This document shows, piece by piece, positions 34,630 to 44,955 of a stretch of 64,000 nucleotides of DNA. How positions within the stretch are numbered: position 1 is the first letter of the stretch; every line of letters starts with the position of its first letter. A model generated the notes under the pieces. The model was not told the origin of the DNA, made no database searches, and was given only the letters and a program-made list of their open reading frames with translations. The stretch is from contig CM065810.1 in NCBI GenBank assembly GCA_033398695.1, positions 138,599,215-138,663,214 of the forward strand, written 5' to 3'. This DNA is from Orobanche coerulescens. Taxonomy: Eukaryota; Streptophyta; Magnoliopsida; Lamiales; Orobanchaceae. The position numbers were made by a program, and so were the translations under genes.

Positions 34630-35605
34630 ATATTCCTTTTTCGCACTTGTGTCTTTACATGTACGATCGCCTTTGAATGTTTGCATGCGAATTTTTACAA
34701 GTATGTGTATGATTGCATCCGATGTCTTGTTCATCCGACCGGTTGTTTGAATGTTGAATGTATTGACATGTTTGGAAATTCTTACTTGTAAATTTTGTTG
34801 AACAATTTCGATCGTCCTGCGTGTGTTTGAGCGAAGCCGATCGGGTGTGGTTCCTTTCTTTCGATCGCATTTAGGATTAGCTCCCCTTCTCTGCCCCCTT
34901 GTTTTTGTTTACTTATTGTAAGTAAGGGAACAAAAAATAGTTTGTTTGGCGAGCTATCTTCAGTTTTCCCGACTCTGAGGAATCGTGCACGGTCGAGGAG
35001 TTCGATGGACCGACCTCCCCAACCGTGTCTTTGTGTGCGAGGGACATTGTATATCCCACGACTCACTTTATTGTGAGGGTCCTCCGTTAGGCTGCGCCCG
35101 CCTTGTATTTAAACGAAAGGTGGGCGATCTTGGTCTGGAGGAGTCCTTGCACGGGGCGTAGTCGGTTTATTCGACTCCACGTCCGCGGCTTGTTAACTCT
35201 GCTTACACCTCGGCCCACCATGAAGATGGCGACCCTCGACGGTGTATGTTGAGATGGGGGTGGTGGCACGTCGCATTGTCCGGGTTCACCATGTTAGATG
35301 ATGATCCCTTGAGGGCGGGCGATCGTGTCCACTGATTAGTTTTGGAGGGTCCTTCGGCTACGCCGGCCTCGTATTTAAACGAAGGGCGGGCGATCTCAGC
35401 CCAAAGGAACCTTGCATGGGCGAAGCTATCGGTTCCATCGACCTCCAGGACCATGGCTGCATTGATTCTACCTCGGATCACCATGAACGACGATCGTCGG
35501 CGGTATGCGATATGCCTGGTGGGGCGATCGCCAGAATAGATGGGATAGGAAAAAATCTCATTATATCCCTTGTACATTGGGCAGTTGAAACTGAATACAA
35601 AATTT
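34630..35605. repeat. Tat spacer between antisense gene and integrase, with imperfect 266-bp tandem repeat
   Basis: No gene seen. Two related blocks start near 35080 and 35346. Both hold GTATTTAAACGAA and a GGGCGATCT tail, offset by 266 bp (35105 and 35371). CGATCG motifs recur (GGCGATCGCC at 35524). Small minus-strand frames here have no recognised motif. Confidence 0.6.
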
Positions 35606-36536
35606 TCACTGGTAGTATTTCTTCAGATGCACGGTGTTCCAGGGATATTGATCCGGAGTACTGTCAGGGTGTTCAAGTTCGTAGGCTCCATTAGTTATCC
35701 ATTTAGATATCCTGAAGGGTCCTTCCCAGTTCGGACCAAAGACACCTGTGTGGGCCTGGATCTTTTTGAGGATGAGATCGCCGACCTGAAATCGTCTTTT
35801 CTTGACCTTTGAATTGAAGAACCTCTCTGATCGTCTTTTGTGGATTGTGTTCTTCATTTCTGAGGTCAGTCGTCGTTCTTCGAGCATGTCGAGTTCGATC
35901 TGTCGGGCCATATCATTGTCGGTCGTCATCTCTTGTTCGGTTCGATGGCTGAGGACGGCGATCTCCGAGGGAATCACCGCTTCTGTTCCGAAGGCGAGGG
36001 CGAATGGGGTTTTGCCGGTTGAATTACGGTTCGTCGTTCGATAAGACCACAAAACGTCTGGGAGCTCTCTTGCCCATCATCCTAGCCTGGATTCGAGTTG
36101 TGCTTTAATTGTGTGTTTGAGGATCTTGTTCAGAGCCTCTACCTGCCCGTTCGTCTGAGGGTGATAGGGAGCCGAGAACAACCTTTTTATTCCCCACTTC
36201 TCACAGAATTACATGACCTCTAAGCCGTCGAACTGCTTTTCGTTGTCGGAGATGATGGCCTGGGGCAGACCGAATCGACATATGATGTTTTTCCAGATAA
36301 ACTTGATCACTTGCTCTTACTGATCTTGTTGAGCGGTTCGGCCTTAGCCCATTTGGTGAAATAGTCGACCCCTACGATGGCGAACTTACAGCCCCCTGGA
36401 GCCGTCGGCAAGGGTCCTATAAGGTCGATGCCCCACTGCGCGAATGGCCATGGGCTGTACATGGAGGTGAGCTGTTCGGGGGAGAGTTTAATATTTGGGC
36501 CCATTATTTGACACCTGTGACACGATCTGGCATAGG
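35606..36536 (-). pseudogene. Tat integrase, core end and C-terminus (broken)
   Basis: Minus strand: YARSCHRCQIMGPNIK (36490-36536, the second Cys pair of the zinc-binding region), WGIDLIGPLPTA and VDYFTKWAKAEPL (about 36350-36440, first catalytic Asp), a broken stretch 36053-36300 in which SHxQTNGQVEALNK-type sequence can be seen around 36120-36170, then WSYRTTNRNSTGKTPFALAF and GPNWEGPFRI (35606-36052). Frameshifts near 36300 and 36060. The N-terminal part of the domain is cut at 36536 by element G. Confidence 0.85.
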
Positions 36537-37439
36537 TGTAACAGCCCCGATATATTCAGGAATATTACAGCGCCGTAAATCCTTTACATAAGAATTTACA
36601 AGGCTGAATAAAGGAAATGATAATAACAGATACCAACTAATGAAATCACTGAAATAAAATCCAACCGTCTGGTTCAATACCGAGAATACAAATATCCAAT
36701 GAAGAGTTATTAATACATCACTAAGATCCAAACATCAAAAACTGACGACGTACTCGAGTACTTATTGAAATAACCAACAAACAACAGACAGTAGATCCGG
36801 ACGAAACATCTATCTACACCCTCGTCGTCATGCATCTCCAGTGGTTGTTTTCCCGCTCTCCTGGATCCTGAACATACACAAATGTTCACCCCCGAAGGGG
36901 TTAGCACAACGATGCTAGTACAAGTACAATAATCATACAACAGTGATATAATCAACAATTATATCATAACAAGTTTCTCCAACGAGAAATATCCACAACA
37001 CATATCATGTCATAACAGTTTCAACATACTGATGGTATTCCAACGATCCAGCGCACACAGCTATAGATTCCCATGATGATCCCGTCGGACCAACACATGG
37101 TGGAACTACCTGTCCAACGATCCAGCGCACACAGCTATAGATTCCCATGATGATTCCTGTCGGATCAACGCATGGTGGACATATAATCACAACACATTTA
37201 CACAATACAATCACATCATAATTGTCATATTATAAATAACTCTAATTAGAGTACTTGCCTCGGTTCGTTGACAAGAATAAAACTTCCACGAATATCAAAA
37301 TACTCGAAGGTCATCCCCTTCGATCAATCACGTGTTAAGCTCGAACCTTATCAAAAGAAATAGCATAGAATTCATCTCATGCCGTATGAACGTCTAACAA
37401 TTCATCAATTACGGTAGGAAGTCCTTAATATGCAATCTG

Positions 37440-37680
37440 TCTGGATCGCTTAACGCACGCTACGAATCCCATGTAGCGTACGTTAATGCTACTCGTTAGC
37501 GCACGCAGTACACACAACCTAGCGTACGCTAACCAGGCATGGTCAGTGCCTCACTGATCATCCGACTAACTCACCTGATGAATTAACGCACGCTAAGTTC
37601 CAATCGTGGCGTACGCTAAACGTACTCTATAGCGCACGTTAATTCACGTAGCTTAGCACATGCTAAGCGTGCATGGCAGT
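37440..37680 (-). repeat. Second palindrome cluster of element G LTR, downstream of TATA
   Basis: TAGCG(CA/TA)CGCTA-type units near 37450, 37474, 37496, 37522, 37583, 37609, 37632 and 37656, about 0.85-1.05 kb downstream of the TATA box. Element C has a comparable second cluster (24325-24412). Units vary mostly at the central dinucleotide and the flanking CpGs. Confidence 0.6.
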
Positions 37681-38497
37681 TCACTGGAGGGCAGCAGATT
37701 ATACAAATGGTGATGAAGTAAGCGAATTCCTCAGTGATTAATGTTTGTTATCCGACTTCATGTTATGTTCATAACCTTTATGAATGATCTCATGGATAAT
37801 AACAACTTTGAGATGCAAGTATACGTATAATCATCACAACACCATAATCCATCTCGATTTCAATTCTCATGCAAAGTTTGGTGATCTCCGGTTGATGTAT
37901 TAGATTCTACTATCATTATACACATTCAGACTTCATCTTGAGGTGAACTAACAATTCCAACTTATACGAAAGAATATTTCCTAAGATGATTCTTCCTTTA
38001 AGTTCTTATAACCGAAAATAATATCACCTCCAATTCATGATCACAAAGATAACATAAATCATACGGATTGCTAACTTCAGAATGTTTCTCTCATTGAAGT
38101 ACTAGGATTCCAACTTCAAGGTTCCAACAATAATATCGTAATCGTAGACATTCCAATCTTCTAAACATGATGTTGTTGAATAAATCACTAACGAAATTTA
38201 ATATCTCATTAACATGATCATTTAATTCCTTAGGATCCAAATCTAAGGTTGGAGATAGATTGAACAAACCTTAATATGCCGAAATTACTGAACCGAAAGG
38301 TAGAATCCGACTCCGGTTGGTTATATGCCACTCCAAGGTGTTACTTCTCTTCAATGATTACTCACAAGTAATAACCAATATTCAAGGATCAAGAAGATGT
38401 GTTCTAAGTGTGTTAGAAGGATAATTATTGCTCTCTGGCCTCTCAAGAATGAAGAATGGACGAACGAAATGCAAGCCAAAACGGGTTGTTGTCTCAT

Positions 38498-38755
38498 TTA
38501 TAATATTCTGCCCTTTAGCTAATTAGCGCACGCTACAATACATAATTAGCGCACGCTAATAAGCGTTGACTCCAAATCTGTCCAGGTTCGTCCGCGGGAA
38601 TCTTATCCGGACCCATGTCCCGGCTGGCGCATGTGCTAGCCACCCAGCTCAATAATTCAGTGCCTAGCGCACACAACTCCTACATACGTAGCGTGCGCTA
38701 GTAGTAGCCGATAGCGCGCGTTAAGCTACATTCTTAGCGTGCGCTATCACGAATT
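38498..38755 (-). promoter_or_regulatory. U3 promoter of element G: TATA plus TAGCGCACGCTA array
   Basis: Minus-strand TATAAAT at 38498-38503, with TTAGCGCACGCTA units from 38523 (also near 38546, 38663, 38687, 38710 and 38737). The array starts about 20 bp upstream of the TATA box, as in B, C, D and E. Confidence 0.68.
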
Positions 38756-38936
38756 TGCATGAGAAAATTTACATGTTGCTATACTTATGTACAAAGATGC
38801 CAATGCAAGAAATATCATACTCCAATAATCAAGGCCACAAATCCGAATAATACAGGGTTTGAATACAGATGAAATACACAGTAATAAATCCGGATATTAC
38901 ATACTCTCCTACTAAAAAAAAGTTTCATCCCGAAAC

Positions 38937-41900
38937 TCAAGACGAAAATAACTCGGGATATCTGGACTTCATGCCATCTTCCGTTTCCCATGTGGCTTCT
39001 TCCACTCCGTGACGTGACCATTGAACTTTGACCAAAACGATTGGTTTGTTCCTCAACTGCTTAACTCGACTCTCGAGTATCTTGACCGGTCTTTCTTCAA
39101 ACGTCCCATCTTGAGCAACTTCGATCTCGCCGAAATCAATGATATGACTAGGATCTGGTATATACCTCCGTAACTGGGATACGTGGAACACGTTATGAAC
39201 ATGGCACAATGACGGCGGCAATGCCAATCTGTATGCCAACTCTCCAACTCTCTCAAGGATTTCGAACGGTCCGATATACCTCGGACTCAGCTTTCCCTTT
39301 CTTTCAAAACGGAAGATTCCCCGAGTAGGAGAAACCTTTAAAAGTACGTGGTCTCCAGTACTGAACTCCAATGGGCGACGACGTACGTCTGCGTAAGATT
39401 TCTGGCGACTCTGGGCGGTCAACAGCCTTTCACGAATCAAGGCTATCTTCTCTCGAGTCTGTATGATCAACTCTGGTTCTGTCCCGATCAAGTCTTATGA
39501 ATCGTCCCAACATAGGGGTGATCTACATCTCCTTCCGTATAATGCCTCAAACGGTGCCATATTAATGGAAGCATGCCAACTATTGTTATAGGTAAATTCA
39601 ATTAATGGTAGATGAACTTCCCAATCAGTTGACCAATCTAAGGCACATGCCCTCAGCATATCTTCCACCGTTTGAATAGTCCTCTCGGATTGTCCATCAG
39701 TCTGTGGGTGATAAGATGTACTGAAGTTCAATTCGGTTCCCAAGGCCTTATGAACTGCTTTCCAAAAGTGAGACACAAAACGGCCGTCTCGATCAGAAAT
39801 AATGGTCTTCGGCGTACCATGTAATCGAACTATCTCCAAAATAAATACTCGTGCCAACCTCTCTGGTCCCCACATGTCCTTAATGCCTAGAAAATGAGCT
39901 GATTTGGTTAAACGATCAACTATCACTCAAATCGTGTTCATTCTTGTCTTGGTTCTCGACATGCTAGTGATAAAGTCCATCGATATGTCCTCCCACTTCC
40001 ATTCAGGAATTGGGAGCGGATTCAACATTCCGGCAGGCGGTTGATGCTCGATCTTAACCTGCTGACAAGTCAAGCATTTTGAAACATAGTCTGCTACATC
40101 TTTCTTCATGTTGCCCCACCAGAAATTCTGCTTCAAGTCCTTGTACATCTTACTGGTTCCCGGGTGGAATTAATAGGGCGAACTATGAGCTTCCTTCATA
40201 ATTGTCTATTTCAGAACATCGACATCGGGAATGCAGAGTCGGTTCTGAAATCTCAAAACTCCATCATCATGAATTACGAATCCGGGGGCCTTCCCCTTGA
40301 TCACTTCATCACGTAACCGAATCATCACAGGATCATCTGCCTGTCTAGATTTGATTTCTTCGGTTAATGATGAAGTTATTTCTATCACGCACAGTTGTCC
40401 TTGGACTCTTTGTAACCACACTTCAATTCCTTATCGAATCATCTCTCGTTAAAGGCTAAGTTGGGAGGTCAGCATCTCCAGCATCTGAAGAGAAACAGGC
40501 TTGCGGCTGAGTGCATCGCCCACTACATTCGCTTTGCCCGGATGATACAAAATTTCCAGGTCATAGTCCTTGATCAGTTCTAACCATCTTCTTTGCCGCA
40601 TGTTCAATTCCTTCTGACTGAAGATGTATTTGAGGCTCTAGTTATCCGTAAGGATCTGACAGTGAGTCCCGTACAGATAATGCCTCCAGAGCTTCAAAGC
40701 AAAAATTACTGCTGCTAGCTCTAAATCTTGTGTTGGCTAATTCACTTCATAAGGTTTCAGCTGTCGTGAAGCATAAGCGATCACCTTGTCATTCTGTATC
40801 AATATGCATCCGAGTCCTTGGTTCGAAGCATCACTGTAAACTATGAATCCTCCAGTCCCCTATGGAAGTGATAAAATTGGTGCTGTCGTCAATCTCCTCT
40901 TCAATTCATCAAAACTAGTCTGACACGACTCGTTCCACTCAAACTTTTGAGTTTTCTGCAGGAGTCGAGTAAGTGGGCGGGAGATTTTGGAAAACCCTTC
41001 CACGAACCGACGATAATACCCAGCAAGTCCTAAGAAACTTCGGACTTCCTTCACGTTCTTTGGAGGCTTCCAATCCAAAACCGCTTCTATCTTCTGAGGA
41101 TCTACTCAGAATCCTTTAGCTGATACCACATGACCGAGGAACATTACTTCTTTTAGCCATAATTCACACTTAGAGAGTTTGGCATACAGTTGTTAGCTTC
41201 TCAAAAGTTCTAATACAATCCGCAAATGTTGCGCATGTTCTTCTGGGCTCTTAGAATACACCAGAATGTCATCAATGAACACGACCACAAATTTATTCAA
41301 ATATTCGATGAACACTCGGTTCATCAACTGCATGAATACAGCAGGTGCATTAGTGAGACCAAACGGCATCACTACAAACTCATAGTGTCCGTAGCGAGTT
41401 CTGAATGCTGACTTTGGAACATCAGATTCCTTAATCCTCAGTTGATGGTATCCTGATCTCAGATCGATTTTAGAAAATATTGTTGCTCCTTGCAACTGGT
41501 CGAACAGGTCATCAATCTGTGGCAATGGATACATGTTCTTAATCGTCATCTTGTTCAACTCTCGATAGTCGATACACAGTCGAAGCGATCCATCCTTCTT
41601 CCGAACAAATAGAACTGGCGCTCCCCAGGGCGACACGTTTGGCTGGATATAGTCTTTGTCCAGTAATTCCTCCAGCTGCTTTTTCAGTTCATACATCTCA
41701 GTAGGTGCCATACGATACGGCGCCTTAGAAATTGGTGTAGCCCCGGGTTCCAGCTCAATGGTGAATTCTACATCCCGTCGTGGAGGTAGTCCAGGTAACT
41801 CGTCAGGAAATACATCTGGAAATTCATTAAAAACAGGAATGGATAAAAGTTCCACAATTTCATCTTCTTTCTTCATTGCATAACACCAGTATCCGGTACA

Positions 41901-42416
41901 GCCTTGTTTCAACAATTTGACAGCTTTCATTGCTTTGATCAACTTTCCTGAGCTTCCTGGTTTTCATCCTTCAAACAGTACTTCGGGGCCATCGTCAGCG
42001 ATCAGCGAAATATTCCTCCTTCGGTTGTTTACAATCACTCCATATCGATTAAGCCAATCGTCTCCGAGTATCAGGTCGTCTCCTTGCATTTCTATCACAA
42101 TCAGATTTGAGAGCCACTCCCTACCCCCAAATGATACAGGGAAATCTCTAGTCTCTAAGTTCCCAACAATCCTTTCTCCACTCGGTAAACCAACAACATA
42201 AGGTTCACAAGTATGAAAACCGGAAATATTCAAACGATTTACACAAGACACGGATATAAAAGAATGCGTAGCTCCTGTATCGAATAAAATGCTAACTGGC
42301 TGGGAAAGGATCGGGCCGATTACGATGCGGCAATGACATCCTGATCGTCTGTCCTCCTCATCTGGTACAGACGTGGGGGAACAAATCTGGCACTCGATGT
42401 CCCCTTTCGGTCCCAT
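38937..42416 (-). pseudogene. Element G pol (protease to chromodomain), with stops
   Basis: Minus-strand order: protease [14 protein letters not shown] (about 42270); RT with [24 protein letters not shown] and FIDDILVYS (41193-41942); [17 protein letters not shown] (about 41010); RNase H, broken by several stops (40430-40860), ending in [13 protein letters not shown] sequence; integrase zinc region YKDLKQNFWW...CLTCQ (about 40100), core VDRLTKSAHF and ISDRDGRF with the E of QTVEDML (39495-39926), SPRYIGPFEIL (about 39260); chromodomain VKVQWSRHGVEEATWE ending at 38937. Frame breaks near 41942/41964, 41190, 40860, 40430, 40150, 39926 and 39492. Catalytic residues seen are intact. Confidence 0.88.
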
Positions 42417-42454
42417 TGTCCTTTGCCTCGTCCGAGGCCAAAAATTTGAGGCAT

Positions 42455-43606
42455 CTAAACACTTTGCTGCGTCTGTTGGATACTAGCTTCCTTCTGAATT
42501 GGCTGCGATGAATGGGTTCCATTGTACTTGGTGGCATCCTTGAAAAACGTCGCACGGTGCCCTTCCTGTCCGCAATCAAAACATGTAACTGGAGTGCGCA
42601 AACAATCACGCCAAAGGTGGCCTGGGCGACCACAGTTAAAGCACTTTCTAGCTGTATCCGTCGTGGCTGACATTGTTTCGAAATTCTTTCCGCTCTTAGA
42701 TGGGTGCGGAGGTTTCTTGAAAGAATGAAAAGAAGATTGGTCCTTGCGGGGCCCACTGCTCTTGTGCTCTGTAAAAGTACCAGAGACTTTCTGCTTCTTC
42801 GACTCCATAATCTTCTCCATTGTTGCCTCTTTTATTTCGTACGCCAACGCCTTATCCTGGTATTGGCGGAGAGTGGTACATTCAAAACCGGACATGTACC
42901 TCTGGATTTATGGTTTCATCCTCATTTCAAAGTGAATCATCATCTCTGCATAGGTTCTGACCAAATGTCGAACAAATGCTAACTGCTGATTAAACATCTT
43001 AATTGTCTGGGATACGGGTTCGTCTGATGGCTGAGGGGAGAAAAACTCCCGAACTTTGGCTTCCCTCACAGGACGAGGGCAGTACTGAGCTTCCATCATC
43101 ATTTTAAATTCTGTCCAATCAGCATCATGATTTGCAGGTCGGATAGCTTCCCACCACTCGGATGCTTCCCCTATCAGAAAGTACTGGGCAATAGGAGCTC
43201 TCTTGTCATCTGGGCAATTAATTCCAGCAAAATTTTTCTCCAATTCCTTCAACCAATGATCCCAAGTGGGAGTCTCGGAAAAGCCGTCGAATTTGGGTGG
43301 TTGCATTTTCGCTACCTCTTGCAACCATCGGTCACCTCGATTTCCCATTTCTGGGATCCTTTGTTGTCCATGTCCCTGCTGAAGTCCCACCGCCATCTGC
43401 ATTCGGTCCACGACATGAGCGAACTGAGTCATCTGATTCACCACATGACGAAGGATTTCTGGTACAGCAGGTTCCGGTTCGTTATTGATGGATCGTAGCG
43501 GCTCGCCTGAGCTGTGACTAGCCTGATTAGAAGGCGACGCCTCCCTTTCAGCATTCCTTCGTCCGCTTCCACGACCGCGACCACGTCCACGTCCGCCTCT
43601 CAACAT
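42455..43606 (-). pseudogene. Element G gag (one break near 42900)
   Basis: Start set at ATG 43606 (MLRGGRGRGRGRG), which aligns with the RG-rich gag start of element 1. Capsid motifs: MQPPKFDGFSETPTWDHWLK, APIAQYFLIGEASEWWEAI, EAQYCPRPVREAKVREFF. A stop at 42908 separates it from the second part with FECTTLRQYQDKALAYE and two CCHC knuckles, CFNCGRPGHLWRDC and CFDCGQEGHRATFF, the last Cys of the second knuckle being replaced by Phe. Confidence 0.85.
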
Positions 43607-43824
43607 ACTGTAAGCACAAATACTCAATACACAGGAAACAACATCGTTCTAATGTTCAAGTATAAAGAAGTACAACATGTAAAGAACGAGATAGAGTTTA
43701 GGAACTTACAACCACCATTCGCATGAAGACGTAGGCAGTACAGTGATGTCATTCACGGCCGGTTACCTCAAAAGACGTAAATGACCCCTATTTTAACCCA
43801 ATGGCCAAGATATTCATAATCTTA

Positions 43825-43836
43825 GCTCCGATACCA
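43825..43836 (-). other. Primer binding site of element G
   Basis: Minus strand TGGTATCGGAGC, 5 bp inside the 5' LTR (43842). It differs from the element 1 and C sites by A to G at one position, shared with elements E and F. 43607-43824 is the gag leader. Confidence 0.88.
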
Positions 43837-43841
43837 TATTC

Positions 43842-44673
43842 TGTAACACCCCCGATATATTCAGGAATATTACAGCGCCGTAAATCCTTTACATAAGAAT
43901 TTACAAGGCTGAATAAAGGAAATGATAATAACAGATACCAACTAATGAAATCACTGAAATAAAATCCAATAAATGCGGTTCAATACCGAGAATACAAATA
44001 TCCAATGAAGAGTTATTAATACATCACTAAGATCCAAACATCAAAAACTGACGACGTACTCGAGTACTTATTGAAATAACCAACAAACAACAGACAGTAA
44101 ATCCGGCCGGAACATCACTCTGCACCCTCGTCGTCATGCATCTCCAGTGGTTGTTTTCCCGCTCTCCTGGATCCTGAACATACACAAATGTTCACCCCCG
44201 AAGGGGTTAGCACAACGAAGCTAGTACAAGTACAATAATCATAGAACAGTGATATAATCAACAATTATATCATAACAAGTTTCTCCAACGAGAAATATCC
44301 ACAACACATATCATGTCATAACAGTTTCAACATACTGATGGTATTCCAACGATCCAGCGCACACAGCTATAGATTCCCATGATGATCCTTTCGGACCAAC
44401 ACATGGTGGAACTACCTGTCCAACGATCCAGCGCACACAGCTATAGATTCCCATGATGATTCCCGTCGGATCAACGCATGGTGGACATATAATCACAACA
44501 CATTTACACAATACAATCACATCATAATTGTCATAATATAAACAATTCTAATTAGAGTACTTGCCTCGGTTCATTGACAAGAATAAAACTTCCACGAATA
44601 TTAAAATACTCGAAGGTCATCCCCTTCGATCAATCACGTGTTAAGCTCGAACCTTATCAAAAGAAATAGCATA
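43842..44673 (-). repeat. Element G 5' LTR, truncated to 832 bp
   Basis: Near identical to 36537-37370 of the 3' LTR, including the hairpin (44193-44211) and the duplicated unit (44336-44495). Similarity ends at 44673. The U3 part with the palindromes and TATA box is missing. Confidence 0.92.
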
Positions 44674-44955
44674 CCGTGGAGGTCGATTAAATAAGCGATC
44701 GCCACGTGTATTTAAAATGCCACTTGTGAATCAGAAATTAATATAATATTGTTATACATAAGGCAGATAATAATTAAATATTGAGAGGTCGGTTGTGTTT
44801 AGAAAACTTAGCTGGTTTGACTTGTTGACTGTTGACTGTTGACCGCTCTGCATCAGGTGAGTTGACTTCATGGACTTCTCGCCTGGGATTCTGATTAGCT
44901 AGGTTCCTTTGTCCGTCCTTTGTCTTCTTGTCTGCATCAGCTAGGATCTGATTCT
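44674..44955 (-). other. Element F region after pol
   Basis: 282 bp between the pol stop and the deletion point. No LTR, purine tract or envelope-like ORF is visible. TTGACTGTTGACTGTTGACC-like tandem bits occur near 44828. SIRE elements can carry a further ORF here, but none remains. Confidence 0.5.

Larger units (their letters stand above)
36537..38901 (-). repeat. Element G 3' LTR
   Basis: 2365 bp, minus-strand TGTAATATCCGG at 38901 to GGGGCTGTTACA at 36537. It contains the hairpin GCTAACCCCTTCGGGGG (36888-36905), a duplicated 74-bp unit with TCCGAC(G/A)GG (37030-37190), a TATAAAT box (38498-38503) and two palindrome clusters. 38902-38920 is the minus-strand purine tract. No genes; 37690-38490 shows nothing recognisable. 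Confidence 0.9.
36532..44673 (-). mobile_element. Element G: Tekay/Del chromovirus, minus strand, 5' LTR truncated
   Basis: 3' LTR 36537-38901, purine tract, pol, gag, primer site (43825-43836) and the first 832 bp of the 5' LTR (43842-44673). The left target copy is ATAGG (36532-36536); the right one is lost. It is inserted in the Tat integrase. At 44673/44674 the LTR stops at AGCATA and Copia F sequence follows, marking a deletion. Confidence 0.92.
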
